From Natronincola sp. (GTDB lineage Bacteria; Bacillota; Limnochordia; Darwinibacteriales; Darwinibacteriaceae): DNA of 33,793 nt. Of this stretch, positions 7,604 through 16,729 are shown piece by piece. The notes under the pieces were generated by a model. It worked only from the letters and a program-made list of their open reading frames with translations. It was not told where the DNA came from and ran no database searches. Location of the stretch: NCBI GenBank assembly GCA_012838515.1, contig DUPA01000192.1, positions 1-33,793 on the forward strand, given 5' to 3'. Within the stretch, counting starts at the first letter, position 1. Every line of letters begins with the position of its first letter. Position numbers and translations under genes: made by a program.

Positions 7604-8449
7604 TTAAATTTCACCCAATTCTTCTTTAGAAAGCCCCGTAGTTTCACTAATAAGGTCAAGGTCTAATCCCTTTGACAGAAGCCTTTGAGCAATTTGCCGC
7701 GCTTTCTCTTCGTGCCCAACTTTTAATCCTTCCTTAATCCCTTCTTCTCGTGCAGAATTATGGCTACTAATCCAATCGCGAGTGGCTTTTTCCCTCAGCT
7801 CATAAAGGCGGCGTGCATTTTTATCTGCGGCTAGTTTTTCTAAGTCAGCATAAGCCCTTTTAATTTCTTTATCCTTCATGAAAATCTCCTCCCTTAACCG
7901 AAGAATGTCTTTACTACCCAAAAAACGAAGCCAGCGCATTAAGGAATCATCTGGATTAACGGAAATCTGCCTAATCTTATTAAGCTCAAGAAAGTGAATT
8001 TCTAAAACATCCGTTAGCCTTTCAAAAGTTTCTTTTTCTAGAAGGTGAAATACATTGTGTACCTTCTCATTTGAAAAATAAGAAAAATCCAAAATGTTGA
8101 TAGATATAGTTTTGCTTAATTCACGGTAATCTTGGCCTTTTTCCAGTTGTGCTGTGAAAAGTTTACTCCAATAATATAAGGATCTTTTTTCAATGTTTCT
8201 CTTGTTTAGGATTTGTACCTCGATATTAATGTGGTGATCCTCGGATGTTAAGGCACGTACGTCTAAGCGACATCCTTTCAGTCCAATTAGTTCAGGGGTG
8301 AGCTCCGTCTCCAACAAAGTGAGATCTTCGATGGGGGCGTTAATATCTTTAGATAAAATTGCATTGAGTAGGTTAATTAGATTATACTTTCTCTCATTTT
8401 TTCCAAAGACAAATTGAAACGCTACATCGTTCATTGGTCTTAAGTTCAA
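7604..8449 (-). CDS. Rpn-family PD-(D/E)XK nuclease (recombination-promoting nuclease / putative transposase)
   Basis: 281-aa protein of the Rpn / PDDEXK_2 family. The N-terminus LRPMNDVAFQFVFGKNE is typical. The nuclease core is seen as the Asp of GCRLDVRA followed by IEVQI, corresponding to the D and (D/E)XQ catalytic positions, with SLYYWSKLFTAQL behind. The C-terminal part is charged and helical (EEGIKEGLKVGHEEKARQIAQRLL), as usual for the family. Start is a TTG with GAAAGGA seven bases upstream. A good promoter (TTGCCA, 17 bases, TAAAAT) lies 40-70 bases ahead on the same strand. Known Rpn proteins are DNA endonucleases that raise recombination. No terminal repeats flank it, so it is not a complete transposon. 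Confidence 0.87.
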   Translation of the reverse strand: MNLRPMNDVAFQFVFGKNERKYNLINLLNAILSKDINAPIEDLTLLETELTPELIGLKGCRLDVRALTSEDHHINIEVQILNKRNIEKRSLYYWSKLFTAQLEKGQDYRELSKTISINILDFSYFSNEKVHNVFHLLEKETFERLTDVLEIHFLELNKIRQISVNPDDSLMRWLRFLGSKDILRLREEIFMKDKEIKRAYADLEKLAADKNARRLYELREKATRDWISSHNSAREEGIKEGLKVGHEEKARQIAQRLLSKGLDLDLISETTGLSKEELGEI

Positions 8450-8488
8450 AGTTTTGTCCTTTCTTCCCCCACCTAGGCTACTAAATAA

Positions 8489-8517
8489 ATTTTACCATAA
8501 AAGTGCTAGGTTGGCAA
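8489..8517 (-). promoter_or_regulatory. Sigma-A-type promoter of the Rpn gene
   Basis: On the minus strand TTGCCA (8517-8512), a 17-base spacer, then TAAAAT (8494-8489), about 40 bases before the TTG start. Confidence 0.7.
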
Positions 8518-8544
8518 AATTAAAAGCCAGTTTATGTGCAAGAC

Positions 8545-8573
8545 TTGACATATTACTGAGTTAGTTCTAGGGT
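8545..8573 (+). promoter_or_regulatory. Possible promoter of the small ABC transporter operon
   Basis: Perfect -35 TTGACA (8545-8550) with a 17-base spacer, but the -10 TAGGGT is poor. An activator or a different -10 may be used. Confidence 0.35.
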
Positions 8574-8635
8574 AATTACAGAGGTGAAAATTAGCAGACA
8601 ATCTAGATGTCTTCACGTAAAAGGGGTTGAAGGAA

Positions 8636-9514
8636 TTGGGTGAGATTGTAGTGGAAAATGTCACCAAGGATTTTGGTGACACAAGGGCCTTAAATAACAT
8701 CATTTTAAGCATAAAACCCAATAAGATTCATGGCTTACTCGGAAGAGAAGGTGCTGGGAAAAGTACTTTACTAAACCTGATTACAGCGAGAGTTCGTCCG
8801 ACGAGGGGAGAAATAAGGGTAAATGGCAAAAACGTATGGGAGAACCCCCAAGCGCTCAGTCAAATTTATTACATGAGCGAGCAGGCTCTTTTACCGGCTA
8901 ATCGCAGGGTTACTCAGCTTTTTAATTGGACCGGCTATTTTTACCCCAAATTTGATCTTACCTATGCCGAAGAATTGGCTAATAAATTCGGTTTAGAACT
9001 TAAGAAAAGTTATGGCGAGCTTTCGGCAAGCTATAAAACAATATGCAAAATAGTTCTAGCCTTAGCAAGTCATGCTCCAATAATGATCTTAGATGAACCC
9101 ATTTTGGATCTAGACGATGGCCAACGAAGTCTTTTATACGCAGAGATACGGGATAATTACGCTCGAAGACCAAAGACCATAATTATTTCAACCCATCTTA
9201 TTGAGGAAGTATCGGAGCTCATAGAAGAAGTGATCATTATAAATTATGGGGAAATTGTCATTAGAAAATCCATAGAATATCTTCTTGAACAAGCTTATAC
9301 CGTTTCGGGCCCGAAAACTGAGGTCGAAAAATACCTTGTGGGCAAAAAGTACATCCAAGAAGAGATTACTGGCGAGAGTAAATCCGTTACCGTGCTTGGT
9401 GAGTATGAAAACCAGAAAGAGCATGGGGATTCAAAACTTAATTTCAGCCGAGCTGAGATCAAAAAACTGGTTAATGGTTTAACGGAGGGGGTTGACGATT
9501 GGGTAGAATATTAG
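8636..9514 (+). CDS. ABC transporter ATP-binding protein with atypical signature motif
   Basis: ATPase subunit of about 292 aa, probably working with the adjacent six-helix permease. Walker A is GREGAGKST (Arg-Glu where Pro-Asn is common) and Walker B is IMILDEPILDLD, followed by the H-loop ISTHL. The signature motif is LSASYKT instead of LSGGQ/LSGGMK. The C-terminal 80 residues form an accessory region. The ORF track starts at a TTG at 8627 touching the AAGGGG; the TTG at 8636 has AAGGGG nine bases upstream and gives a standard N-terminus (EIVVENVTKDF), so I prefer it. It resembles the YtrB/YhcH-like exporters often paired with a GntR regulator, but no such regulator is nearby. Confidence 0.82.
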   Translation: MGEIVVENVTKDFGDTRALNNIILSIKPNKIHGLLGREGAGKSTLLNLITARVRPTRGEIRVNGKNVWENPQALSQIYYMSEQALLPANRRVTQLFNWTGYFYPKFDLTYAEELANKFGLELKKSYGELSASYKTICKIVLALASHAPIMILDEPILDLDDGQRSLLYAEIRDNYARRPKTIIISTHLIEEVSELIEEVIIINYGEIVIRKSIEYLLEQAYTVSGPKTEVEKYLVGKKYIQEEITGESKSVTVLGEYENQKEHGDSKLNFSRAEIKKLVNGLTEGVDDWVEY

Positions 9515-10194
9515 GAGTAACTAAATATCGATTGAAAGAAAGTGGATTTGCCTTCATTTTACTCTATGGGGTTAGCCTGGTCAGTGCAGGGGTTTTTATT
9601 ACATTAGCCAAGCTAGGACAGGCTCCATCGTCTAATTTAACCGCAATATCGGTATTATTGATCTTTTTCTTAGGTATGCTTTCCTTTAGTGACAATTTCA
9701 GATTCATGGTGGCAAATGGATTAACGCGAAAAGAGTACTTTCTTGGCCTAATTTTTCTAGGTGTAATCTTATCTTTGGCAATTTCTTTACTTGATGGGAT
9801 TTTGAATCAAATTTACGCTAAATTTTGGGACCATGTTAGTCTTTTTGAATTTTTATATAGAGACGATGCCTTTATGCCGGACGTAGCCTGGTCTTTTACC
9901 TTCGCCCTACTTTTTTATAGTCTTGGTTTGTTGATTAGATTAATCTGTTATTCCCATATTAAAGCTGTGAAGATTCTAGCATCTTTATCTCCGGTATTGG
10001 TTACGGGGGTTATCATGACACTCTTTTTCGTAAAAAAAGGCGAGCTAGTTATTAAGATAAAAGGCTCTATCTTTGAGACCTTCGGTTTAAATGCACCGGG
10101 CTATCCCTTAAACGGGGCCGGTTGCCTCTTGAGTTTGGCGGCACTGGCTTTGGTTTTAGCCTATCTTTTACTAACCCAATCAGATATTAGATGA
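9499..10194 (+). CDS. ABC transporter permease, six membrane helices
   Basis: Hydrophobic 231-aa protein with six predicted membrane segments, e.g. FAFILLYGVSLVSAGVF, LIFLGVILSLAISLLDG and LLSLAALALVLAYLLL at the C-terminus. It starts at a TTG preceded by GGAGGGGG and overlaps the ATPase gene by 16 bases, so the two proteins are surely made together. No substrate-binding protein is present, which favours an exporter or a regulatory ABC module. No characterised homologue is recognised. A strong terminator follows four bases after the stop region. Confidence 0.8.
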   Translation: MGRILGVTKYRLKESGFAFILLYGVSLVSAGVFITLAKLGQAPSSNLTAISVLLIFFLGMLSFSDNFRFMVANGLTRKEYFLGLIFLGVILSLAISLLDGILNQIYAKFWDHVSLFEFLYRDDAFMPDVAWSFTFALLFYSLGLLIRLICYSHIKAVKILASLSPVLVTGVIMTLFFVKKGELVIKIKGSIFETFGLNAPGYPLNGAGCLLSLAALALVLAYLLLTQSDIR

Positions 10195-10200
10195 AAGTTA

Positions 10201-10237
10201 CCCTCCGGTGAAAGTAGATATTCGCCGGAGGGTTTTT
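10201..10237 (+). terminator. Intrinsic terminator of the small ABC operon
   Basis: Twelve-pair stem (CCCTCCGGTGAA / TTCGCCGGAGGG, one G-U) with an eight-base loop and five T, six bases after the permease stop. Confidence 0.9.
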
Positions 10238-10319
10238 GTATACAAAGCTATTTAGCCGAATGTAACTCCACTCCCATGAATAGAAAAGAATGTAAAGAGA
10301 TATATAGGGGGTGAGTTTA

Positions 10320-11360
10320 ATGAAGGAAAAAAAGAAAACAGCGGTTGTCTTAAGTGGGGGTGGGGCAAAGGGTGCCTATGAAGCAGGCGCTTTGTTAACC
10401 ATAGCCCAAAAGTTACCGGAAATTCATGTAATGTCGGGGGCATCCATCGGTGCCATAAACGCCGCTGTATTTGCTTGGGAATATGAGCAAACTGGTGATT
10501 TAGTAAAAGCCTCTGAAAAGCTCCGCTCTACATGGAAGGAGCTGGATGATTTATTTGAAGTGAATTTCTTAAGAATTGCATTGCAAGCACTTTGCTCCTA
10601 CTTTAGAACAAGATCGCCATTGAATTTTTCGGCCTTAGTTAGTAATAAAAAAATCAAAAAGAAGCTTGATGAACTTATTCCAAAGGATTTAAAAATTAGT
10701 GACTTCACGCGTATAGAATTACTTATTAATGCCACAAGTTTAACGGAGGGGAAAAGCATCTCCTTTAATCGCAAAAATGATGCTAATCTACATGAGGCGG
10801 TGTTAGCCTCTAGCTGTCTGCCCTTAATATTTGAATCGCAACTGATTAAGGGCAGTTTTTATGTCGATGGCGGTGTCTTTAATAATACGCCTTTAAGGGA
10901 TGCTTTAGAGGTTGGTTCCACAGATGTCTACGTGATAGAATTGAAACCCATGTCTAAGGATTTATACTTAGAAACAATTCAAGATCCAACGGATTTTCGC
11001 AGTATAAAAAACGTGGGTTCCAGAATGATCGAGTTAATCACTGATAAAATTATGTATGAGGATCTAAAAAACGCAAAAAGAATCAATGATATAATTGAAG
11101 TAATCCAAACTTTAGAGCACAGCGGGGCAAATAGAAGAATCATTGAAAATCTTAAGAAGTCAATCGGGTATGAGAAGGGAAGCAAACTCAAGCGACATGT
11201 AAGATTTCATGAAATAGCACCCACCGAGCGTCTAGAGCCCCCCGGGACTTTAGGATTTAAAGATAAGGAGGCACTTGAAAGAATAATTAGGTTAGGTGAA
11301 GAAGATGCGGAAAACCAACTTAGAGATTTGACAAGAGGTAGAAGAAAAAGGGTTTCTTGA
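10320..11360 (+). CDS. Patatin-like phospholipase
   Basis: Cytoplasmic 346-aa protein of the patatin family, which hydrolyses acyl esters of lipids with a Ser-Asp dyad. The oxyanion motif is VVLSGGGAKGAYEAG, the nucleophile serine is in GASIGAINAA, and the catalytic Asp is in YVDGGVFNNTPL. The remainder is a charged helical C-terminal region ending ENQLRDLTRGRRKR. The ORF track uses a GTG at 10311 that lies within the Shine-Dalgarno GGGGGTGAG; the ATG at 10320 is better spaced. It stands between two strong terminators and is therefore monocistronic. Natural lipid substrate unknown. Confidence 0.9.
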   Translation: MKEKKKTAVVLSGGGAKGAYEAGALLTIAQKLPEIHVMSGASIGAINAAVFAWEYEQTGDLVKASEKLRSTWKELDDLFEVNFLRIALQALCSYFRTRSPLNFSALVSNKKIKKKLDELIPKDLKISDFTRIELLINATSLTEGKSISFNRKNDANLHEAVLASSCLPLIFESQLIKGSFYVDGGVFNNTPLRDALEVGSTDVYVIELKPMSKDLYLETIQDPTDFRSIKNVGSRMIELITDKIMYEDLKNAKRINDIIEVIQTLEHSGANRRIIENLKKSIGYEKGSKLKRHVRFHEIAPTERLEPPGTLGFKDKEALERIIRLGEEDAENQLRDLTRGRRKRVS

Positions 11361-11361
11361 T

Positions 11362-11400
11362 AAATTACTAATCCCCGATATTCTCGGGGATTAGTAATTT
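11362..11400. terminator. Bidirectional terminator between patatin and cupin genes
   Basis: Perfect 17-base stem (AAATTACTAATCCCCGA and its complement) with a five-base loop, placed between the ends of two convergent genes. The outer part is A/T on both sides, so it can serve both strands. Confidence 0.88.
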
Positions 11401-11405
11401 AAGTA

Positions 11406-11672
11406 TTAACCGAATTTATAGTGTTTTCTAACGGCCTTATGTACCTCCCAAACACACGATAAACCTTGGGGAAAAGTAACTAAATCTCCTTTGCCAAACG
11501 TGACTTCTTGGTTATCTGCTTTTACCGTAACCTCGCCCTCTAATAGATAGCAAGTTTCTTTTTCGTCATAATGCCAGTCAAACGTTGAAGGTTCACATCC
11601 CCATGTTCCCCATTTTGTAACCCCAAGCTGTTCCAGTTTTTCCTTTGTCGGTTGTTCTACTAAGATTTTCAT
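11406..11672 (-). CDS. Small cupin-domain protein
   Basis: Single-domain cupin of about 88 aa. The first cupin motif is degenerate (STFDWHYDEKETCYLLEGEV, with His and Glu positioned as metal ligands) and is followed by FGKGDLVTFPQGLSCVWEV from the second motif. It fits the cupin_3 / EutQ-like group. The ORF track starts at 11699, but ATG at 11672 has AAAGGAG six bases upstream and gives MKILVEQPTKEKL. Promoter TTGACC, 17 bases, TAGAAT lies upstream on the same strand. Such proteins can be enzymes or ligand sensors; no function can be assigned. Confidence 0.83.
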   Translation of the reverse strand: MKILVEQPTKEKLEQLGVTKWGTWGCEPSTFDWHYDEKETCYLLEGEVTVKADNQEVTFGKGDLVTFPQGLSCVWEVHKAVRKHYKFG

Positions 11673-11722
11673 GTTTTTCTCCTTTCCATCAAAGTGCATT
11701 TTGTCAGTTGTCTCTCAATAAA

Positions 11723-11751
11723 ATTCTAACAAACTAAGATGGTAAGGTCAA
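11723..11751 (-). promoter_or_regulatory. Sigma-A-type promoter of the cupin gene
   Basis: On the minus strand TTGACC (11751-11746), a 17-base spacer, then TAGAAT (11728-11723), roughly 50 bases before the ATG. Confidence 0.7.
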
Positions 11752-11835
11752 ATAGGCATAAGGACCTTTTTTGCCGCATTTTATATGGAGGTAAAATGCT
11801 CGGAATACAAGAATTAAATAAAAGGGGGAGTAGTC

Positions 11836-13275
11836 ATGTCAATAATAAAAGCTCAAGAAAAAAAGCCCATAGGTTTAAGGGCGAACAAATTTAAGCAAAT
11901 TCTTGCATTTTACTTACTTTATGTGTTTGTGGGTGGCATCTTTCTCTTTGCTTTACCGCAAAGACCCATGTCTGAAGAAGTTTCTCCCCTAAATATGCAA
12001 GATTTTTCGAGCTTTGAGTCGGGTTTAGATAGGGTCATATTAATTGACGAAGGTGAACAGTCAATTGCATTTCGCCTCGATTTAATTAGACAAGCGGAGG
12101 GGACTTTGGAATTAGCTTATCATAGCCTTCATAAAGGGGTTGTGGCAGATGTCTTTTATGGTGCCTTACTGGAAGCGGCAGATAGGGGTGTGGAAGTTAA
12201 GATTATTATGGATGGGATCTTTCATCGTTTATACGGAAGTATGCGCGGTTTAAGATATGCTTTGGAGGCACATCCTAATATTGAATTTCGCTTATATGAG
12301 CCATTTCATTTGTACAAACCATGGCGATGGAATAATCGTTTGCATGATAAAATAATGGTAGTAGACGGGGAAATTGCATTAATTAGCGGACGTAATATTG
12401 GTAATCGGTATTATCTCGCTGAGGACCTAACAAAAGAATTCGTCTTGGATCTTGATGTTGTGGTTTTCACTAATGATGGTCAAAATCCCCATAGTGCAGT
12501 TCATCAAATGAACGAATACTTTAACTTACTTTGGAATCATCCCTTTACACAAAATATGAGATTTAAGCTAACCTCAAGGAGGCAGGCAAGGGGTGAAAAA
12601 CTTAGCGAGTCTTTAGTTACAGCAGTCACTACAATTCGGTCAGATTATTCGGTAGGCTTCTCGGATTTGCAGACCTTACAAGAACGATGCATACCGGTTG
12701 AGCGGATTAAACTGATTCATAATCCCATTAGTCGGGGAAAAAAAGAACCTTGGGTGTGGGCGAGTTTGGTACATTTGGCCCACGAGGCTAAAGATTCTAT
12801 TGTGGTACAAAGCCCTTATATAATCCCGACCAAAGGGATGCTTGGATATTTGAAAGCAGAATCCCTTGCGGGAAAAGAGGTAACCCTATTAACCAATTCA
12901 TTAGCTTCGAGCCCAAACCTTTTTGGTGTTGCGGGTTATAAAGGAAAACGAAATTTTTTAGGAAATTGGGCAACGGAAATATGGGAATATTATGGTCCGG
13001 GTTCCCTTCATGGTAAGGCCGTTCTTTTCGATGATAATCTAAGTGCTGTGGGATCCTTTAATATGGACGCAAGGAGTAGTTTCCTCAGTACTGAAACCAT
13101 GCTAATTATAGAAGGTAACGAGTTTAACCAATATTTGCGTAGCATTTTAAACAAACATGCGGAATATAGTCAACCAATTCTTTCGTCAAAACAATCACCT
13201 CCTGCACCTTTGCATAAACGGATAATTGCAGGTACAGTTAGGGTTTTTAGCTGGTTTGTTGATTATTTACTCTGA
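11836..13275 (+). CDS. Phospholipase D / cardiolipin synthase-like protein (ClsC-type)
   Basis: 479-aa membrane-anchored member of the PLD superfamily. One N-terminal membrane segment (FYLLYVFVGGIFLFALP) is followed by two HKD half-sites: LHDKIMVVDGEIALISGRNIG and LHGKAVLFDDNLSAVGSFNMD. The GRNIG continuation of the first site and the two-HKD layout recall the ClsC branch of cardiolipin synthases, so transfer of phosphatidyl groups in membrane lipid synthesis is likely. It starts at an ATG with GGGGGAG upstream. The ferritin-like gene begins 69 bases later on the same strand. A nuclease or a plain phospholipase D remains possible. Confidence 0.85.
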   Translation: MSIIKAQEKKPIGLRANKFKQILAFYLLYVFVGGIFLFALPQRPMSEEVSPLNMQDFSSFESGLDRVILIDEGEQSIAFRLDLIRQAEGTLELAYHSLHKGVVADVFYGALLEAADRGVEVKIIMDGIFHRLYGSMRGLRYALEAHPNIEFRLYEPFHLYKPWRWNNRLHDKIMVVDGEIALISGRNIGNRYYLAEDLTKEFVLDLDVVVFTNDGQNPHSAVHQMNEYFNLLWNHPFTQNMRFKLTSRRQARGEKLSESLVTAVTTIRSDYSVGFSDLQTLQERCIPVERIKLIHNPISRGKKEPWVWASLVHLAHEAKDSIVVQSPYIIPTKGMLGYLKAESLAGKEVTLLTNSLASSPNLFGVAGYKGKRNFLGNWATEIWEYYGPGSLHGKAVLFDDNLSAVGSFNMDARSSFLSTETMLIIEGNEFNQYLRSILNKHAEYSQPILSSKQSPPAPLHKRIIAGTVRVFSWFVDYLL

Positions 13276-13344
13276 TTGAAGTCAAGATTTGGGAAGGAAT
13301 ACGTATATGCCTTGCCTAATTGCATGTTAGAGGGAGGCGTTAAT

Positions 13345-13830
13345 ATGAGTGCTTTAAGGTTTGCTATTCAGTTAGAACTTGATGGAGAGAAGTACTATAA
13401 TGAGCAGGCCCAAATCAATAGAGACAATGGTTTGTTCACTGTTTTCCAACTCCTGGCAGAAGAGGAAAGAATGCATGCAGAAATTTTGCAACAATATGCA
13501 GAAAAAGAAGACTATACGCTTGTGGATAGTAAATCCTATTCTGAGTTTGAGAGTGTGTTTGCTAACATGGGCGACTTCAGCAAGAAAACAAAAACCTTAC
13601 CTGGGCAAATTGATGCATATAGATTGGCTTTAACCAAAGAACAAGAAATGATTGATCTGTATAAAGAAATGCATCATGACGCGGAAACCGAGCAAGATAA
13701 AAAGCTGTTCCGGTTTCTTGTGGAGCAAGAAAAGTTACATTATAAATTATTTGATGAAATCATTCAGCACCTAATAAAGGCAGAACAATGGGTGGAGGAT
13801 GCAGAGTTCGGAATAAGGGAAGAGTATTAG
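13345..13830 (+). CDS. Rubrerythrin/ferritin-like diiron protein
   Basis: Four-helix ferritin-like protein of 161 aa, without the C-terminal rubredoxin domain of full rubrerythrins. Iron-ligand patterns are the Glu in [16 protein letters not shown], ExxH in [11 protein letters not shown], the Glu in [11 protein letters not shown] and a second ExxH in [10 protein letters not shown]. The ORF track opens at 13276 from a non-conserved stretch; ATG at 13345 has GAGGGAGG about nine bases upstream and gives the family N-terminus. Such proteins handle peroxide or iron in anaerobes. A hairpin follows the gene. Confidence 0.85.
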   Translation: MSALRFAIQLELDGEKYYNEQAQINRDNGLFTVFQLLAEEERMHAEILQQYAEKEDYTLVDSKSYSEFESVFANMGDFSKKTKTLPGQIDAYRLALTKEQEMIDLYKEMHHDAETEQDKKLFRFLVEQEKLHYKLFDEIIQHLIKAEQWVEDAEFGIREEY

Positions 13831-13841
13831 TAAAACAAAAC

Positions 13842-13875
13842 CATGTCATTGTTTATACATTGACATGGCTTTTTG
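13842..13875 (+). terminator. Terminator between the ferritin-like gene and mgtA
   Basis: CCATGTCA pairs with TGACATGG (eight bases, twelve-base loop), followed by CTTTTTG. It is about ten bases past the ferritin stop. Confidence 0.7.
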
Positions 13876-13898
13876 ATAATGGGAAAGGGAGGTTAGAT

Positions 13899-16610
13899 GT
13901 GATTAGTAAAAAAGCAACTTCTTTACAAGCGGCAGAACGTCGTGACAAAGTAACGAAAAGGTTGTTATCTGTAACACAAAAGGAAAGGGATGCGCTTTTA
14001 CTTGATTTTAAGACATCTATGAACGGACTTGAAGAATCGCAAGTAGAGATAATGCGCGATTTGTATGGCGGAAATGAAGTGAGCCACGGGGAAGCGGATT
14101 CATGGTTAAAGAAGATTATAGAAGCCTTTGTAAACCCATTTACAATTATTCTTTTTGCGTTAGCTGCCGTTTCTTATGTTACCGATGTTGCCTTGGCTCC
14201 CGCGGGAGAAAAGGATTTTATGACTGTAATTATCATTATGACTTTAGTCTTGGTCAGCGGGGTTTTGCGTTTTGTGCAAGAAGCTAGATCAGGTAATGCG
14301 GCGGCTAGATTGCGCGAGATGATTTTAGTAACAACTGCGGTGGAAAGGATCGGCACGGGGAAAAAAGAAATTAATCTCGATGAAGTAGTGGTGGGTGATA
14401 TTGTTCATCTGGCCGCGGGTGATATGGTTCCGGCTGATCTAAGAATTCTACAAGCGAAAGACCTTTTTATCAGCCAGGCCGCTTTAACAGGTGAAAGTGA
14501 ACCTGTGGAGAAATTTGGTTCACCTGCGAATCAAGCTTACCCCACATTAACCGACTACCCTAACTTAGCGTTCATGGGCACCAATGTGATCAGTGGTGCG
14601 GCCATAGGTGTTGTTATCGCGACAGGCGATGATACTGTTTTTGGGGATATGGCCGTTGAAATTGTGGATGTGGATGTGGAAACTAGTTTTGAAAAAGGTG
14701 TTAACTCAGTCTCTTGGGTATTAATTCGATTTATGCTTGCCATGGTGCCCATAGTGTTATTCATTAATGGCTTCACTAAAGGAAATTGGATGGAAGCGTT
14801 TCTGTTCGCCATTTCCATTGCGGTGGGTTTAACGCCGGAAATGCTGCCCATGATTGTTACAGCCTCTTTAGCTAGGGGTGCGGTAACAATGTCTGAGAAG
14901 AAGACGATTATTAAAAATCTAAACTCCATTCAAAATCTCGGTTCGATTGATATTCTTTGTACTGATAAGACCGGAACTTTGACTCAGGATCGGGTTGCTT
15001 TACAGTATTATTTAGATGTCCATGGTGAGTCAAGTGCACGTGTTTTACGCCATGGCTTTCTCAATAGTTATTTTCAAACGGGACTCAAAAATCTTATTGA
15101 TCTAGCGATAATAGAAAGAACGCAAAAACAAAAGGACGATGATGAACCAACTCTCCAAGGTTTAGAGGAAACATATACAAAGGTCGATGAAATACCCTTT
15201 GATTTTGAGCGCAGACGCATGAGTGTGGTAGTTGAAGACAAGACCGGTAAAACCCAGATGGTAACAAAGGGTGCGGTTGAAGAAATGCTTTCAATCTGCT
15301 CTTTCGTGGAATACGAGGGTAAAGTAGAATCTTTGACGCAGGAGATAATTAATGATATATCTAAAACAGTTGGAAGACTGAACGACGACGGAATGCGGGT
15401 AATAGCCGTTGCACAAAAGACAAACCCTTCTCCTGTGGGCGAATTTTCAGTGGCTGACGAAACTGAGATGGTCTTAATTGGTTATTTAGCGTTTTTAGAT
15501 CCACCTAAAGAGACCACTGCCGACGCCATTAAAGGTTTGCGTGATTATGGCGTTACCGTTAAGGTATTAACAGGAGATAATGAGCGGGTTACCCAGGCTA
15601 TTTGTGCCCAAGTGGGCCTGCCTGTAGATGGTATGCTTTTGGGCACTGATGTGGAAGGAATGGACGATGCAACATTGTCCGAAGCGGTGGAAAAGACTAC
15701 AGTATTTGCTAAACTTTCGCCCACTCAAAAGGCACGTGTTGTGACATCTCTGAGAAACAATGGTCACTCAGTGGGATACCTTGGCGATGGGATTAATGAT
15801 GCAGCGGCAATGAAAAGCTCTGATGTGGGCATTTCAGTAAATAATGCTGTTGATATCGCCAAAGAATCTGCAGATGTCATACTTTTGGAAAAAGATTTAA
15901 CGGTCTTAGAAGAAGGTATTATTGAAGGTCGCAAGACTTACGCAAATATGATTAAATATATCAAAATGACCGCGAGCTCCAACTTTGGAAACGTTTTTTC
16001 GGTTTTAATTGCCAGTGCATTTTTGCCATTCTTGCCAATGGCTGCAATCCATTTAGTTTTGCTTAACCTAATTTACGACATCTCGTGTATAGCTTTGCCT
16101 TGGGATAATGTAGATGAGGAATATCTCAAACTTCCTCGCAAATGGGATGCTTCTTCGATATCCAGCTTTATGCTGTGGATTGGGCCCACAAGTTCTATTT
16201 TCGACGTTACTACCTTTGCTTTAATGTACTTCATTATTGCTCCGGCGGTTACCGGTGGTCAACTCTATAGCCAAATAACAGATCCTGCTGTTAAGGCCGC
16301 CTTCATAGCAGTCTTTCAAGCAGGTTGGTTCGTTGAATCAATGTGGTCACAAACCCTTGTTATTCATATGATTCGCACACCAAAGATTCCGTTTTTACAA
16401 AGCAGGGCATCAACCCCCGTTACTGTATTAACTTTCGCCGGAATAGCCTTCTTAACCCTGATTCCTTTTTCGGCATTGGGTGCATCCATAGGTTTGGCAC
16501 CGTTGCCACCCGTTTATTTCGCTTGGCTGGCCTTGACCGTAGTTTTGTATATGGCTTTAGCTCAGCGGGCTAAGAATTTGTATGTGAGACGCTATGGGGA
16601 GCTCCTATAG
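13899..16610 (+). CDS. mgtA: P-type Mg2+-importing ATPase
   Basis: P3-type (MgtA/MgtB) magnesium ATPase of 903 aa in the cell membrane. The actuator motif is [11 protein letters not shown], the phosphorylated Asp is in [11 protein letters not shown], and the hinge [11 protein letters not shown] is intact. Cation-site helices are visible around [10 protein letters not shown], and the C-terminal membrane part includes [18 protein letters not shown], a typical MgtA stretch. The ORF track starts at 13788 inside the ferritin gene; GTG at 13899 has GGGAGG five bases upstream and lies beyond the terminator. The short leader does not leave room for an M-box, so no Mg2+ riboswitch is seen. Confidence 0.93.
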   Translation: MISKKATSLQAAERRDKVTKRLLSVTQKERDALLLDFKTSMNGLEESQVEIMRDLYGGNEVSHGEADSWLKKIIEAFVNPFTIILFALAAVSYVTDVALAPAGEKDFMTVIIIMTLVLVSGVLRFVQEARSGNAAARLREMILVTTAVERIGTGKKEINLDEVVVGDIVHLAAGDMVPADLRILQAKDLFISQAALTGESEPVEKFGSPANQAYPTLTDYPNLAFMGTNVISGAAIGVVIATGDDTVFGDMAVEIVDVDVETSFEKGVNSVSWVLIRFMLAMVPIVLFINGFTKGNWMEAFLFAISIAVGLTPEMLPMIVTASLARGAVTMSEKKTIIKNLNSIQNLGSIDILCTDKTGTLTQDRVALQYYLDVHGESSARVLRHGFLNSYFQTGLKNLIDLAIIERTQKQKDDDEPTLQGLEETYTKVDEIPFDFERRRMSVVVEDKTGKTQMVTKGAVEEMLSICSFVEYEGKVESLTQEIINDISKTVGRLNDDGMRVIAVAQKTNPSPVGEFSVADETEMVLIGYLAFLDPPKETTADAIKGLRDYGVTVKVLTGDNERVTQAICAQVGLPVDGMLLGTDVEGMDDATLSEAVEKTTVFAKLSPTQKARVVTSLRNNGHSVGYLGDGINDAAAMKSSDVGISVNNAVDIAKESADVILLEKDLTVLEEGIIEGRKTYANMIKYIKMTASSNFGNVFSVLIASAFLPFLPMAAIHLVLLNLIYDISCIALPWDNVDEEYLKLPRKWDASSISSFMLWIGPTSSIFDVTTFALMYFIIAPAVTGGQLYSQITDPAVKAAFIAVFQAGWFVESMWSQTLVIHMIRTPKIPFLQSRASTPVTVLTFAGIAFLTLIPFSALGASIGLAPLPPVYFAWLALTVVLYMALAQRAKNLYVRRYGELL

Positions 16611-16632
16611 AACTGACATTGCGGCCATGAAT

Positions 16633-16666
16633 AAAGATCAGTACTCTCTAAGGGTGCTGATCTTTT
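16633..16666 (+). terminator. Terminator after mgtA
   Basis: AAAGATCAGTAC pairs with GTGCTGATCTTT (twelve pairs, one G-U) followed by a short T-run, 22 bases after the mgtA stop. Confidence 0.8.
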
Positions 16667-16729
16667 CCTTTCTGCAGGAACAATGGTTAGAAAAGGGAAC
16701 TTAGTAAGGGGATTAGATGGGAGGTAGCT

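Noticed and set aside
11744-11772. Hairpin AAGGTC / GACCTT with T-run as a terminator ahead of the PLD gene
   Set aside because: Only six pairs with a 13-base loop, no plus-strand gene ends here, and it overlaps the minus-strand cupin promoter; probably chance.
13831-13898. M-box Mg2+ riboswitch before mgtA
   Set aside because: Only 68 bases separate the ferritin stop from the mgtA start, and half of that is a terminator hairpin; an M-box needs much more.
14555-14929. Minus-strand 124-aa ORF inside mgtA
   Set aside because: Shadow of a clear P-type ATPase; low-complexity Ser/Thr/Ile-rich translation and no ribosome site.
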